Shown: positions 8,295-17,147, counted from the stretch's first letter. The stretch is 57,400 nt of DNA from an uncultured Clostridia bacterium (GCA_947589475.1 CANQBO010000011.1:1-57400), one strand, 5' to 3'. Notes: generated by a model from the sequence alone, not told the origin. Numbers and translations: made by a program.

Positions 8295-8481
8295 ATCCGA
8301 CTCCTATTTCATTCCCAAACGAAAGAGGCGTCACCGTGCAAGACGATGGCGCCCCAAAATATGCGGCTTAAATTTTGACGTCTTACACTCCGACCTTGCG
8401 CCCTACCTCGCTCATTGCTTTGGAACAAGTCCGCCGCGCCGAAAATATCGGGCTGTCATCGTTTTGGGATCTGTTGTGAAT

Positions 8482-8510
8482 ATTTTACGCTATTCAAAGA
8501 AAATTGTCAA
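8482..8510 (-). promoter_or_regulatory. Sigma-A promoter for the TM1266-like gene
   Basis: On the minus strand TTGACA (8505-8510), 17-bp spacer, TAAAAT (8482-8487). The transcribed leader 8295-8475 contains two near-identical blocks, GTCTTACAC and GTCTTGCAC, and GC-rich segments that could fold. No known riboswitch was recognised. Confidence 0.75.
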
Positions 8511-8549
8511 CTCTATCTCAAAAATACTCTTCCCCGACCTTGAAAACCG

Positions 8550-8558
8550 TGCTATACT
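8550..8558 (+). promoter_or_regulatory. Extended -10 promoter of queH
   Basis: TGCTATACT (TGn plus TATACT), then six bases (GTTGGC) to ATG 8565. The -35 region is poor (TTCCCC at a 17-bp spacing), as expected for extended -10 promoters. The message would be leaderless; there is no Shine-Dalgarno. Confidence 0.6.
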
Positions 8559-8564
8559 GTTGGC

Positions 8565-9164
8565 ATGGAAAGATTGTACAATGTGGATGTAGACAACGTA
8601 ATCGAGCTTGTGAAGGGCGGGCATGACAAGCCGCGCCTGCTTTTGCACACATGTTGCGGGCCTTGCGCGTGCGGAGTGCTTGCAAACATCGCGCCCTATT
8701 TTGACATAACCGCTTTCTATTATAACCCCAACATCCTCCCGCACGAGGAGTGGGAGCGGCGCCTCGACGCGCTTAAAACCGTCCTCGACTATTTCGGCGG
8801 CATAAAGCTTGTCGTCCCGCCGCAGTCCGAGGAGGACTTTCTTAAAAGAGCGCGAGGCTTGGAGGCTCTGCCAGAGGGAGGCGAGCGGTGCACGCGCTGT
8901 TTCGACCTACGCCTCAACGCCACGGGAGAATATTTCTCGGAGCACCTTGACGATTTCGACTTTTTTGCGACCACGCTCACCGTCAGCCCGCACAAAAACG
9001 CCGCCCTCATCAACGAGATCGGCGAAGGCATAGGCGAACTCTACGACGTCCCCTACCTGCCCTCCGATTTCAAAAAACACGACGGCTTTTTGAAGTCCAC
9101 CCGCCTAAGCAAGGAACTCGGCATCTACCGCCAAAACTATTGCGGGTGCCTTTTTACCCTATAA
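8565..9164 (+). CDS. queH: Epoxyqueuosine reductase QueH
   Basis: A 199-aa QueH (DUF208) enzyme that reduces epoxyqueuosine to queuosine in tRNA wobble position 34. It is the non-homologous alternative to QueG. Conserved cysteines are visible in LLHTCCGPCACG near the N-terminus, in ERCTRCFDLRL mid-protein, and in NYCGCLF at the C-terminus. In the family these hold the 4Fe-4S cluster and a nearby metal site. Also present is the family segment TTLTVSPHKNAALIN. No other queuosine gene is nearby and no preQ1 riboswitch was recognised. ATG 8565 is very close to a promoter -10 box. Confidence 0.93.
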   Translation: MERLYNVDVDNVIELVKGGHDKPRLLLHTCCGPCACGVLANIAPYFDITAFYYNPNILPHEEWERRLDALKTVLDYFGGIKLVVPPQSEEDFLKRARGLEALPEGGERCTRCFDLRLNATGEYFSEHLDDFDFFATTLTVSPHKNAALINEIGEGIGELYDVPYLPSDFKKHDGFLKSTRLSKELGIYRQNYCGCLFTL

Positions 9165-9267
9165 AAGCGTCGGCATCTCGGACAATGCTATTAAAAGATT
9201 GTGTAGCCGATCGGACATAGCGGACAGCGTGTATAAGGAAGCTAGGTCAGAGGTTGCGTTATAAGTA

Positions 9268-9310
9268 GGGACCCCCACCACCCGCGAAATTTTCGCGGGA
9301 GCCTCCCCCT
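9268..9310 (-). repeat. Element A, inverted short copy
   Basis: GGGACCCCCACCACCCGCGAAA, then TTTCGCGGGAGCCTCCCCCT. The central hairpin is CCCGCGAAAatTTTCGCGGG. The stretch 9165-9614 has no gene; it also holds TCGGACA units at 9179-9220. Confidence 0.8.
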
Positions 9311-9417
9311 ATACTCACGTTTGTCTGAGCGACATCGGGGTCCCCACGAAAAGTATTTTTCGTGCGGTAAATCAAGGGAGATGCCTACGCTCAGACAAAC
9401 TTTCTTTTTTATCCATT

Positions 9418-9540
9418 TGTAGGCATACCCCTTTACAGCGTTAGTATAGAAACGTTATCGGGTTTCCCGCAAAATTACGTAGTGATTTTGCGGGGTGATT
9501 TTAGGGGGAGGCTCCGCCAAAGGCGGTGGTGGGGGTCCCT
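9418..9540 (+). repeat. Element A copy before the SLOG gene
   Basis: GTAGGCATACCCCTTTACAG start, ATCGGGTTTCCCGCAAAATT, ATTTTGCGGGGTGATTTTAG, then GGGGGAGGCTCCGCC..GGCGGTGGTGGGGGTCCC. The arm CCCGCAAAAT/ATTTTGCGGG differs from the CCCCATAAAA/TTTTATGGGG arm of other copies but still pairs. Confidence 0.8.
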
Positions 9541-9614
9541 ACTTACAACTCGAATCCTGTCCGAACGTGCTTTTAAAATATGTTTACTACATCAGATATT
9601 CATTGATAATTTAA

Positions 9615-10082
9615 TTATTTTGCAAAATCTATAATGCTTTTATGCGCTTTTTTAGCGTACTCAAGCGCTTTATATGCGCCGCTCCTCTCGCGCTGTTCTG
9701 CGTAGAAGAGTACAACGTCGCTCATGTCTATCATCGCGCAGTTGCGATAATACAGCGATGTGTACCAATAATCAAAGCTCTTTGCGGGGACTTCAAGCGC
9801 CTCGTACTCCTTACGCTCAAACCAATGAGGCGGCTTGTGCAGGTCGCGGTCGAGCGGAAAGCAGAACACTCGCTTTATGCCAATTTCGGGGCTTTTCTTC
9901 TTCCGCTCCGACACGACGTCGTATACAAGGTCGTCGAAATCGCTCAGCCCGCCAAAGAGGAAAGTTCGCACGCCGTCCTTTATCGCGCCGTCAATCGCAA
10001 TTTCGACTTCTGCGCGCAACTCATCTGTTATCTCAACTTTTTGATGCCCGAAACACGAGCAAATTTTATCTTGTTCTATCAT
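9615..10082 (-). CDS. SLOG-fold (DUF1273/YpsA-like) protein
   Basis: A 155-aa Rossmann-like protein of the SLOG/DprA-LOG superfamily. Visible features: CSCFGHQKV at the N-terminus (place of the GHR motif), FLFGGLSDFDDLVYDVV (glycine motif), then RNCAMIDMSDVVLFYAE and ERSGAYKALEYAKKAHK, the classical RN..MVD.SD / SGT..A pattern that binds nucleotide-type ligands. ATG 10082 (MIEQDK) is chosen over an upstream in-frame ATG because AAAGGAG lies 11 bases before it and the upstream bases are the leader RNA. SLOG proteins are thought to sense or process nucleotides, sometimes in defence systems; the ligand here is unknown. Expression is likely controlled by the leader at 10083-10267. Confidence 0.85.
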   Translation of the reverse strand: MIEQDKICSCFGHQKVEITDELRAEVEIAIDGAIKDGVRTFLFGGLSDFDDLVYDVVSERKKKSPEIGIKRVFCFPLDRDLHKPPHWFERKEYEALEVPAKSFDYWYTSLYYRNCAMIDMSDVVLFYAEQRERSGAYKALEYAKKAHKSIIDFAK

Positions 10083-10267
10083 AAAAAACGCCGCTCCTTT
10101 GGAACGGCGCTGTAGAATACCGTTCCATAGTTGCAACACTAACAAAACGCATCCTTCAAAATCGGAAAAACGTCGGAACAGGTATTACTACCAATGTTTG
10201 TCGTTTTTCCGAATAATATGCGCTATCTGCCGCTTGAAGGAAAGTTTTATGTTTTGTTAATGTTGCA
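10083..10267 (-). ncRNA. SLOG leader RNA, proximal copy (riboswitch-like)
   Basis: Minus-strand leader of about 185 nt. GTTGCAAC at 10262-10269 pairs with GTTGCAAC at 10130-10137. Inside are an outer stem (AACAAAAC/GTTTTGTT), a second stem (TCCTTCAA/TTGAAGGA), a CAGA-containing side element, and a hairpin TCGGAAAAACG/CGTTTTTCCGA. The loop of that hairpin holds GGTAGTAATACCTGTTCC. Downstream, GGAACGG (10120-10126) can pair with CCGTTCC (10101-10107), or CGCCG can pair with CGGCG (10089-10109) before T6, forming a terminator. The AAAGGAG ribosome site sits in that terminator loop. I do not recognise a known riboswitch class. Confidence 0.72.
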
Positions 10268-10272
10268 ACGCT

Positions 10273-10301
10273 ATTGTATCACTTAAATCTCAAAATATCA
10301 A
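10273..10301 (-). promoter_or_regulatory. Promoter of the proximal SLOG leader
   Basis: On the minus strand TTGATA (10296-10301), 17-bp spacer, TACAAT (10273-10278). Identical boxes and spacing occur before the distal copy. Confidence 0.78.
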
Positions 10302-10326
10302 TTGCAATTTTGTAAATATGCAGAAT

Positions 10327-10525
10327 TTAGCTTTCTATCATAAAAACGCCGCTCCTTTGGAACGGCGTTGTAGAATACCGTTCCATAGTTGCAACACTAT
10401 TCCTTGTTTTTGAAATACAGGGGTGGAACAAGTAAAACTACCGATAGGTTTCCCCTGTTTATCAAAATTTGCCACACACAAAGTCTGTTGTGGTTTACAA
10501 AAACGTTTTTTAGGAATAATGTTGC
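10327..10525 (-). ncRNA. SLOG leader RNA, distal duplicate
   Basis: Same architecture as the proximal leader: GTTGCAAC at 10521-10528 and 10388-10395, antiterminator GGAACGG/CCGTTCC, terminator CGCCG...CGGCG (10347-10367) plus T5. The stems between are different in sequence (TTCCT/AGGAA, GTTTTT/AAAAAC, CAGGGG/CCCCTG), but the loop keeps GGTAGTTTTACTTGTTCC and a CAGA side loop. After the terminator it still has AAAGGAG and ATGATAGAA, followed at once by AGC TAA. It is therefore a four-codon remnant (M-I-E-S-stop) of the SLOG start, which shows a tandem duplication of the whole leader. Confidence 0.72.
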
Positions 10526-10531
10526 AACGCT

Positions 10532-10560
10532 ATTGTATCACTTATAAATCAAAATATCAA
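10532..10560 (-). promoter_or_regulatory. Promoter of the distal SLOG leader
   Basis: On the minus strand TTGATA (10555-10560), 17-bp spacer, TACAAT (10532-10537), just upstream of the first GTTGCAAC. Confidence 0.78.
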
Positions 10561-10640
10561 TCTCAATTTAAATTATCTGCAAATTGACCGAAAAAACAGA
10601 CTATTTACGCCTTATCGCAAACAATTTCATATGTGCATAA

Positions 10641-10673
10641 CGTAAAAGCACGGCAACTAGCCGTGCTTTTACG
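10641..10673. terminator. Bidirectional terminator after the FNT gene
   Basis: CGTAAAAGCACGGC-AACTA-GCCGTGCTTTTACG is a perfect hairpin with A/T runs on both sides. It ends the minus-strand rpiB-ntp-FNT unit. Confidence 0.85.
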
Positions 10674-10697
10674 CAGTAAATTCAAAATCAATATGTT

Positions 10698-11462
10698 TTA
10701 ATTCTCTTCCCCATTGCTGTCCGAGCTGTCCTGCGTGATGTCGCTTGCAAGCTCGGCTTCGGGCGAAGTCGGCGAATAATTCTTAGTAGGCTCGCCTATG
10801 GGTGATACGGCGCTTTCCTGCGCGGGAGCGAGCGACGCGTTCTTCCCTCTTTTGAAAGTTACGTTTCCCAGAAGTTGAAGTGCGGGAATGAGCAAGCCGC
10901 CGACGGAGTTGCCCAAGATTATTATCCATATGTAGCCGAAGGCTTGCCACGAAGCGATCCCGGACGCGGCAAAATAGAACATGTCCGCAATGGAGTGTTC
11001 GTAGCCGCTGACGATGAAGGCGGGAATGCCCAAAATGACGCCGAGCACGGACTTTTTGTTGTTGTAAACATACACGGCGACATAGATGAGTATGCCGCAG
11101 AATATGGCGCGGATGAAGCCTTTGAGATAGCCCTGCGCGAGTTTTGCCTCGGCGAGGGTGTGCGCGACGTCGCCTATTTGCGGTATGGCGTAGGCAAGCA
11201 AAAAGCCGCACGCGAAAGAGGCTATGGCGTTGCCGAGCAAGCCCAAAAGCAATGCGGAGATGTCCTCTTTGCTATGTTTTTCAAGCACAAGCCCTATCTT
11301 GCCCGTATACAGCGAAAAACCAAACCAACACACGCTTAGCAGTCCCACGCAAAACAGGAGCGCGCCCACGAATTTGTTCTCGTTGTAACACATCAAAAAG
11401 GCGGCACCCCCTATGGAGATGCTCAGCCCTGCGAAAAATCCGTTTATGATCTTTTTCAACAT
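10698..11462 (-). CDS. Formate/nitrite transporter family protein
   Basis: A 254-aa FNT-family channel with six hydrophobic segments and the family signature SGYEHSIADMFYF at about residues 150-162. It probably moves formate, nitrite or a similar monovalent anion across the membrane. The last ~55 residues are a Ser/Pro/Glu-rich cytoplasmic tail. It starts 18 bp after ntpD on the same strand and so appears to be the last gene of the V-ATPase operon. In a fermenting cell formate export is plausible, but the anion is not readable from sequence. Confidence 0.88.
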   Translation of the reverse strand: MLKKIINGFFAGLSISIGGAAFLMCYNENKFVGALLFCVGLLSVCWFGFSLYTGKIGLVLEKHSKEDISALLLGLLGNAIASFACGFLLAYAIPQIGDVAHTLAEAKLAQGYLKGFIRAIFCGILIYVAVYVYNNKKSVLGVILGIPAFIVSGYEHSIADMFYFAASGIASWQAFGYIWIIILGNSVGGLLIPALQLLGNVTFKRGKNASLAPAQESAVSPIGEPTKNYSPTSPEAELASDITQDSSDSNGEEN

Positions 11463-11480
11463 ACGCCGTACCTTAAAAGT

Positions 11481-12125
11481 TTATTTGTCGCCGTCCTTGC
11501 GCTCCTCGAGCATGCTTTTGACCTTCATAAGCCTTGTCGTAGCGCCGCGCTCGTTCTCGTCCAGCTTCATAGTGATATACTTGATGGTTTCCTCAAGTTG
11601 CGGAATCATGACATATTCGAGCGCGTTGACTCTGCGGCGGTTCTTTTCTATCTCGTCCGCAAGCATATTGCACGTCTTTTCAACCTCGGCAAGCTTGAGG
11701 AGTTTTGGAAGGAGCTTTGACAGCGAGGCGATGGACGTATCCAGCTCAGACGTGACGCCCGCAAAGGAATATGGATAAAGCTCGCTCACATCGCCCTCTT
11801 TGATGTCGAAAACGGGGACGTCCACGCTCATGATATTCTTTGAAGACACCCCCAGCTTTACGCTTGTCGCGGGCATGGCGACGGCTTCCTCTATGACAGC
11901 GTCCGATGACGTGGCGCGCGCGAGCATAAAGGAAGAAAGCGAGGCTTGAAGTTCGCCCTCCACCTCCTCGCGGAGCCGCTTGTTCTCGCGGATATAGAGC
12001 ATAAAACGGCGCACCATCTCGTCCGACTTGTCCTTGAGCAACTTGTGCCCGCGGACAGCGGTCTTAAGACGGTTTTTGAGCCTCCTTAGCTCCATTCTTG
12101 TCGGATTTACGTTGAGCTTTGCCAT
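11481..12125 (-). CDS. ntpD: V-type ATP synthase subunit D
   Basis: A 214-aa central-stalk subunit, the rotor shaft of the V1 motor. [20 protein letters not shown] and the C-terminal [18 protein letters not shown] are family signatures. Long coiled-coil helices at both ends (residues ~5-75 and ~125-205) fit the shaft. Its start is 6 bp after the ntpB stop. Confidence 0.95.
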   Translation of the reverse strand: MAKLNVNPTRMELRRLKNRLKTAVRGHKLLKDKSDEMVRRFMLYIRENKRLREEVEGELQASLSSFMLARATSSDAVIEEAVAMPATSVKLGVSSKNIMSVDVPVFDIKEGDVSELYPYSFAGVTSELDTSIASLSKLLPKLLKLAEVEKTCNMLADEIEKNRRRVNALEYVMIPQLEETIKYITMKLDENERGATTRLMKVKSMLEERKDGDK

Positions 12126-12131
12126 ATTCTT

Positions 12132-13523
12132 TTATTTCTCTTTGTTTTCAAGCCTCGGATCGAGATACTTTTCGAGATATGCGTCCCTGATACGCTTGAG
12201 TTCGCCCCTCGGAAGCAGCGCGAGCAGATCCCAGCCGAGATCCAAAGTCTCTTCGATGGAGCGGTTGACATTAAAGCCCTGCGACACATAGCGTTTTTCA
12301 AACTCGTCCGCGAATTTTGCGAATTTTTTGTCCGTCTCGGTGAGCGCCGCGTCGCCCAAAATAGAGCTTAGTTCCTTCGCTTCCTTGCCCTGCGCGTACG
12401 CGCTGAACAGCTGGTTCATGGTGTCGGCGTGATCCTCGCGAGTCTTGCCCGCGCCTATGCCCTTGTCCTTAAGACGTGACAGCGACGGCAAAACGTCGAT
12501 GGGAGGAGTTATGCCCCTCTTGTAAAGCTCGCGCGAAATGATTATCTGCCCCTCCGTGATGTAGCCCGTAAGGTCGGGGATGGGGTGCGTCTTGTCGTCC
12601 TCTGGCATTGTGAGGATGGGGATCTGCGTGATAGAGCCTTTCTTGCCCACGATCCTGCCCGCGCGCTCATAGAGGCTGGCTAGGTCGGTGTACATATATC
12701 CGGGATAGCCGCGCCTGCCGGGGACTTCCTTTCTCGCGGCGGAAACTTCGCGGAGCGCCTCCGCATAGTTGGTGATGTCCGTCGTGATGACGAGCACGTG
12801 CATATCCTTTTCAAACGCGAGATACTCCGCGGCGGTGAGCGCCATACGCGGGGTGGAAATACGCTCGACGGCGGGGTCGTTTGCGAGGTTGATGAACATG
12901 ACCGCACGCTCTATCGCGCCCGTGCGCCTGAAGTCCGAAATGAAGAAGTCCGCTTCCTCGAAGGTTATGCCGACCGCGGCAAACACGACGGCGAATTTCT
13001 CGTCCGTGCCCAAAACCTTTGCCTGTCTTGCGATTTGCGCGGCAAGCTCCGCATGCGGCATGCCCGACATTGAAAACACGGGCAATTTCTGTCCGCGGAC
13101 AAGCGTGTTGAGTCCGTCTATCGCGCTGATGCCCGTCTGTATGAACTCATTCGGATAGTCCCTTGCGACGGGATTTATGGGCTGACCGTTGATGTCCAGC
13201 TTCTTGTCGGGGATTATGGGAGCGCCGCCGTCGCGGGGACGACCCATACCGTCGAAAACTCTGCCCAACATATCCTCGCTGACGCCAAGCTCTATGCCGT
13301 GCCCCAAAAAACGCGCGTGCGCGGTGGTCATCTTGATGCCCTGCGACGGCTCGAACAGCTGAACGAGCGCCTTGTCGCGGTCGATCTCAAGCACTTTGCC
13401 GCTTCTTACTTCGCCGTTTGCCTGGCGTATCTCGACAAGCTCGTTGTACTTGACGCCCTCTACGCCGTCCACGAGCATGAGCGGCCCTACGATCTCTCTT
13501 ATCGTGTTATATTCTTTAAGCAT
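12132..13523 (-). CDS. ntpB: V-type ATP synthase subunit B
   Basis: A 463-aa non-catalytic nucleotide-binding subunit of the V1 hexamer. It begins [24 protein letters not shown] and has no P-loop Lys, as expected for B. The conserved segments [19 protein letters not shown] and [17 protein letters not shown] are present. It overlaps the ntpA stop by one base at 13523. Confidence 0.97.
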   Translation of the reverse strand: MLKEYNTIREIVGPLMLVDGVEGVKYNELVEIRQANGEVRSGKVLEIDRDKALVQLFEPSQGIKMTTAHARFLGHGIELGVSEDMLGRVFDGMGRPRDGGAPIIPDKKLDINGQPINPVARDYPNEFIQTGISAIDGLNTLVRGQKLPVFSMSGMPHAELAAQIARQAKVLGTDEKFAVVFAAVGITFEEADFFISDFRRTGAIERAVMFINLANDPAVERISTPRMALTAAEYLAFEKDMHVLVITTDITNYAEALREVSAARKEVPGRRGYPGYMYTDLASLYERAGRIVGKKGSITQIPILTMPEDDKTHPIPDLTGYITEGQIIISRELYKRGITPPIDVLPSLSRLKDKGIGAGKTREDHADTMNQLFSAYAQGKEAKELSSILGDAALTETDKKFAKFADEFEKRYVSQGFNVNRSIEETLDLGWDLLALLPRGELKRIRDAYLEKYLDPRLENKEK

Positions 13524-15289
13524 CAGTTTTCTCCTCCCTGCTCGGTGAGCGCAAGCATACTTCCGCTTATTTCGGCGAGAAGCTCGTCAAACTTCGACAA
13601 TTCCGTCTCGGGAATATATTTCGCTCTGCCTATCTTCTCTCTGACGGGCAACTCCAGAATATCCTCTATGTCCACGTTCTTGTCGAGCGCGTCCTTAGCG
13701 AGACGGTCGAACTCGAGAATGAGCTTCATCATGTATTGCTGTTTTTGAAGGGACGCGTAGGTGTCCACCTCATGGAAAGCGTTTTGGTGCAAATAGTCCT
13801 CGCGAATGGACTTCGCCGTTTCCATGGTGAGGCGGTTTTCGGGAGAGAGCGCGTCCATGCCGACAAGTCTGACGATCTCGTCAAGCTGAGCCTCCTCCTG
13901 AAGTATGCGCATAAGGTCCGCCCTGAGGCCCATCCACTCGTCGCTTATGTTGTCGCCGTACCAATCGCTGAGCCTGTCGGCATACAGCGAGTAGCTGGTC
14001 AGCCAATCCACCGCGGGGAAATGGCGCTTGTATGCGAGCGACGCGCTCAAGCCCCAGAAAACCTTGACTATGCGCAACGTCGCCTGCGAGACGGGTTCGG
14101 AGAGGTCGCCGCCGGGAGGCGAGACCGCGCCGATTGCCGTTATGGAACCCGTGACGCCGTCCTGTCCCAGCACTTTGACGACGCCCGCGCGCTCATAAAA
14201 CTCCGCAAGGCGGGAGCTTAAATATGCGGGATAACCCTCTTCGCCCGGCATCTCTTCGAGTCTGCCCGACATCTCTCTGAGCGCCTCCGCCCAACGAGAT
14301 GTGGAGTCCGCCATGATCGCGACGGAGTAGCCCATATCTCTGAAATATTCCGCAATGGTGATGCCCGTGTATATTGACGCCTCACGCGCCGCGACGGGCA
14401 TATCCGAGGTGTTTGCGATGAGCACGGTGCGCTTCATGAGCGGCTGTCCGCTGTGCGGGTCGATGAGGGACGGAAACTCGTTGAGAACGTCCGTCATCTC
14501 GTTGCCGCGCTCGCCGCAACCGATGTACACGATTATATCCGCGTCCGCCCACTTCGCAAGCTGATGCTGGACAATTGTCTTGCCGCTTCCGAAAGGACCG
14601 GGGACCGCCGCCACGCCGCCCTTCGCGATGGGGAAAAGCGTATCTATGACGCGCTGTCCCGTGACGAGAGGCGCGCTCGGTGAAAGCTTCTCGAGGTAGG
14701 GTCTGCCGCGACGTACGGGCCACTTCTGCAACATTGTGACCTTGACGTCGCCCTGCGCCGTCGCTATTGTCGCGACGGTATCGTCCACCGTGAAGGAGCC
14801 TTTCTTTATCTCTTTGACGGTGCCCTCGACGCCATATGGGACCATGATCTTGTGCAGGATGAGCACGTTTTCTTTGACGGTGCCGAGGACCGTGCCCGCG
14901 CTCACGCTGTCGCCCACGCTCAACGTAGGCACGAAGTCCCACAACTTCTCGTGATCGACGGCGGGAATGTAAACTCCGCGCTCTATGCGGTCGCCCGAAG
15001 CCTCTTTGAGCTTTGTGAGCGGACGTTGTATGCCGTCATATATGCCCTCGATGAGACCGGGTCCCAGCTCCACCGAAAGCGGCGCGCCCGTGGAATACAC
15101 ATTCTCCCCGGGACCGAGACCGCTCGTCTCCTCATACACCTGTATGGACGCCTTGTCGCCCCTAAGCTCGATGACTTCGCCGATGAGTTTTTTGTCGCTG
15201 ACCTGCACCACGTCGAACATCTTGCATTGACCCATGCCCTCCGCGATTATCAACGGTCCCGAAACCTTAACGATCTTCCCAATTTCCAT
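13523..15289 (-). CDS. ntpA: V-type ATP synthase catalytic subunit A
   Basis: A 588-aa catalytic subunit that hydrolyses or makes ATP. Walker A is GPFGSGKT at about residue 230, followed by [13 protein letters not shown] and the Walker B region [20 protein letters not shown] bulge domain of the A subunit lies between the N-terminal barrel and the P-loop. ATG 15289 ([12 protein letters not shown]) overlaps the ntpF stop as TAATG; a 54-residue upstream open stretch is the ntpF gene in another frame and is discarded. Confidence 0.97.
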   Translation of the reverse strand: MEIGKIVKVSGPLIIAEGMGQCKMFDVVQVSDKKLIGEVIELRGDKASIQVYEETSGLGPGENVYSTGAPLSVELGPGLIEGIYDGIQRPLTKLKEASGDRIERGVYIPAVDHEKLWDFVPTLSVGDSVSAGTVLGTVKENVLILHKIMVPYGVEGTVKEIKKGSFTVDDTVATIATAQGDVKVTMLQKWPVRRGRPYLEKLSPSAPLVTGQRVIDTLFPIAKGGVAAVPGPFGSGKTIVQHQLAKWADADIIVYIGCGERGNEMTDVLNEFPSLIDPHSGQPLMKRTVLIANTSDMPVAAREASIYTGITIAEYFRDMGYSVAIMADSTSRWAEALREMSGRLEEMPGEEGYPAYLSSRLAEFYERAGVVKVLGQDGVTGSITAIGAVSPPGGDLSEPVSQATLRIVKVFWGLSASLAYKRHFPAVDWLTSYSLYADRLSDWYGDNISDEWMGLRADLMRILQEEAQLDEIVRLVGMDALSPENRLTMETAKSIREDYLHQNAFHEVDTYASLQKQQYMMKLILEFDRLAKDALDKNVDIEDILELPVREKIGRAKYIPETELSKFDELLAEISGSMLALTEQGGEN

Positions 15290-15624
15290 TATTTGTCCTC
15301 TTTGTCGAACAAGATATCTGCGCCGATCGCCTTTTCGACATTCGCTTTTATTCCCGCAAGCCCCAACCCGGCGCCGCCGCTTGCGGACGGTATGGGCACG
15401 ACCACGGGATATGGCCGTACCGAATATCTTTTCAGGTACATCGCCGCCCACTGCGCGACCTGTTCCGTGACAAAGATCACGGAATGTGTGCGAGCGAGCA
15501 TATGCACCCTATCCTTTGCTTCCTCTTCGTTGTCGACGGGGTAGACGTCCACGCCGAGCGCTTTGAAGGCGAGCACGGAATCTTTATCCCCTACTACCGC
15601 AATAAGACCCTCACGCATTGACAT
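15289..15624 (-). CDS. ntpF: V-type ATP synthase subunit F
   Basis: A 111-aa central-stalk subunit. [23 protein letters not shown] and [10 protein letters not shown] are typical for the small CheY-like F subunit. It may start at ATG 15624 or ATG 15618; both lie inside the 3' end of ntpC (14 or 8 bases of overlap). Its stop overlaps the ntpA start by one base. Confidence 0.9.
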   Translation of the reverse strand: MSMREGLIAVVGDKDSVLAFKALGVDVYPVDNEEEAKDRVHMLARTHSVIFVTEQVAQWAAMYLKRYSVRPYPVVVPIPSASGGAGLGLAGIKANVEKAIGADILFDKEDK

Positions 15625-16567
15625 CTCTCAGTCTCTCCTTTATCACGGCGGGATCGACGCCGTTTCTTATTCCCGCGACGATGAGCTTCGCCGCTTTGAG
15701 TTCGGTCTGTTTTTGCAGACAATAGCTCAATATGGGCGCGGGCGAAAACATATCGTCCCTTGCGCTCCTCACCTTTGCCAGCAAAACGTTGTCCGCGGCG
15801 ACTTCGAAGGATATGACGTCCATATTCTCGAGCGCCTTTTTGAAAGGCTCGTAAAACGCGTTGCCCTTCACCGCCTCTATTATGGCGTCGTTTGAAAGGT
15901 CGAAAACGTCCTTGACTTCGGGGGAGCCGCCCTCTATATAGCCCTCCGCGAAAAACGCCGCGTCAAGCCCCAGCCTCTTCGTCCTGAGCAGGGACAGGAG
16001 GTTTATCCCCCCTATCTTCAAAACGAAGTACTCTTTCAATATTTTGTCCTTAGCCGCCGCCTTCGCCGCCTTAAACATTCTCTTGTCCACGGCGACGTCT
16101 ATGCCGCGCGGACCCGCTTCCCCTTTTGCCGAAAGCGCGCGCACGTCCGCAATCGCGCCGCCCAACTCGCCCGTCAGCTTTTCGTCGGGCAAGTCGACAA
16201 GATCGGACACCTCGTCGAAAGTCATCAAGCCTTCAAGTCCGCTTGCCGTAGCGATCTTCCCCATCGCTTTCGCCTTCAGGATCAACTTCAGATTGAGAAA
16301 GTCGTACGTCAAAAGCAAAGCGTCAAGCGCGCCGCCCACATTGAATTCCTTGATGAGAGCGACGCTCTTTTCCTCCTCAAAGGCAAACAGCGCGTCGAAA
16401 TCCCCGGGCGCTACGCCCGCGCCCACGCCGAAGCCCAAATCGACAAGCGTCTTGAAAGCCGCCTCGGGAGAGGCGCAATCGATGAGCCTCTGCATGGACT
16501 GCCTTGTGAGCAACTTGACTTCGAGGGACTTTATCCTCGCGTTTTCGTATACGAATCTTTCAGACAT
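15611..16567 (-). CDS. ntpC: V-type ATP synthase subunit C
   Basis: A 318-aa subunit that links the rotating stalk to the membrane ring (AC39/d-type fold). N-terminal ENARIKSLEVKLLTRQSMQRLI and YDFLNLKLILKAKAMG match the family. It follows the ntpE stop by one base. The long helical repeats fit the funnel-shaped subunit. Confidence 0.9.
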   Translation of the reverse strand: MSERFVYENARIKSLEVKLLTRQSMQRLIDCASPEAAFKTLVDLGFGVGAGVAPGDFDALFAFEEEKSVALIKEFNVGGALDALLLTYDFLNLKLILKAKAMGKIATASGLEGLMTFDEVSDLVDLPDEKLTGELGGAIADVRALSAKGEAGPRGIDVAVDKRMFKAAKAAAKDKILKEYFVLKIGGINLLSLLRTKRLGLDAAFFAEGYIEGGSPEVKDVFDLSNDAIIEAVKGNAFYEPFKKALENMDVISFEVAADNVLLAKVRSARDDMFSPAPILSYCLQKQTELKAAKLIVAGIRNGVDPAVIKERLRDVNA

Positions 16568-16568
16568 A

Positions 16569-17144
16569 TCAACCGAAAATTTGCTTTGCTATTTCCGCTT
16601 CCTCGCTGTCGCGAAGTATGGCAAGCTCGGACGCGAACGTAAGATTTTTGTCTATGCCGCCGTGTCTCAGCTTTGCTCCGCCCTCGAAATCTCCGACTTC
16701 GTCGGACAATTTGAGGGATATTCCGCGGCTTGAAGCGAATGCTTTGAGGACGCTCTTGTTTATGAGCGACCTGCCTCGCGCGTTGAGTATGACTTCGTCG
16801 CCGTCCTCGGCATATGAAAGCATGCCGAGAAGAAGCTGCTTCATCGCCTCGTCGTCAAGCTGAACAAGCTTTTCGAGGGCGCGCGCAAACACGCGATCGA
16901 GTATGCCCAACTTTGCGTCCAAGATCAGCCTCTTTGCGTCCATTTCCGCCACGACGCGCGAACGCGAGAGCGTCTCTTCCGAGGCGCGCTCCATTTCCGC
17001 GCGCGCCGCCACGAGTTGCTCGTCGCACTCCTTTTTCGCCGCGTCGAGTATGGCGTTGCCCTTCTCTTCGCCCTCGGACAATATGATTGCCGCCTTCGCC
17101 GAAGCGTCGTCCGTTATCTTTCTGATTAAAGCTTCCTTGCTCAT
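16569..17144 (-). CDS. ntpE: V-type ATP synthase subunit E
   Basis: A 191-aa peripheral-stalk (stator) subunit. Residues ~1-80 are an Ala/Glu/Lys-rich coiled coil (AAIILSEGEEKGNAILDAAKKE), and the C-terminal globular part contains DKNLTFASELAILRDSEEAEIAK. It lies between ntpK (3-bp gap) and ntpC, the normal order. Confidence 0.88.
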   Translation of the reverse strand: MSKEALIRKITDDASAKAAIILSEGEEKGNAILDAAKKECDEQLVAARAEMERASEETLSRSRVVAEMDAKRLILDAKLGILDRVFARALEKLVQLDDEAMKQLLLGMLSYAEDGDEVILNARGRSLINKSVLKAFASSRGISLKLSDEVGDFEGGAKLRHGGIDKNLTFASELAILRDSEEAEIAKQIFG

Positions 17145-17147
17145 AAC

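Noticed and set aside
10083..10267. T-box or 6S RNA as identity of the SLOG leader
   Set aside because: There is no T-box consensus (AGGGTGGNACCGCG) and no specifier arrangement; 6S RNA would not end in a terminator that carries the RBS of a downstream gene.
10083..10560. Retron or transposon-associated guide RNA
   Set aside because: The closing inverted repeat and variable inner stems recall such RNAs, but no reverse transcriptase, IS110/IS605-type or other recombinase gene is nearby, and the riboswitch-style expression platform fits better.
15289..15451. 54-residue N-terminal extension of the V-ATPase A subunit
   Set aside because: It lies in the ntpF coding region in another frame and is Arg-rich; the family start MEIGKIVKV at 15289 is coupled to the ntpF stop.
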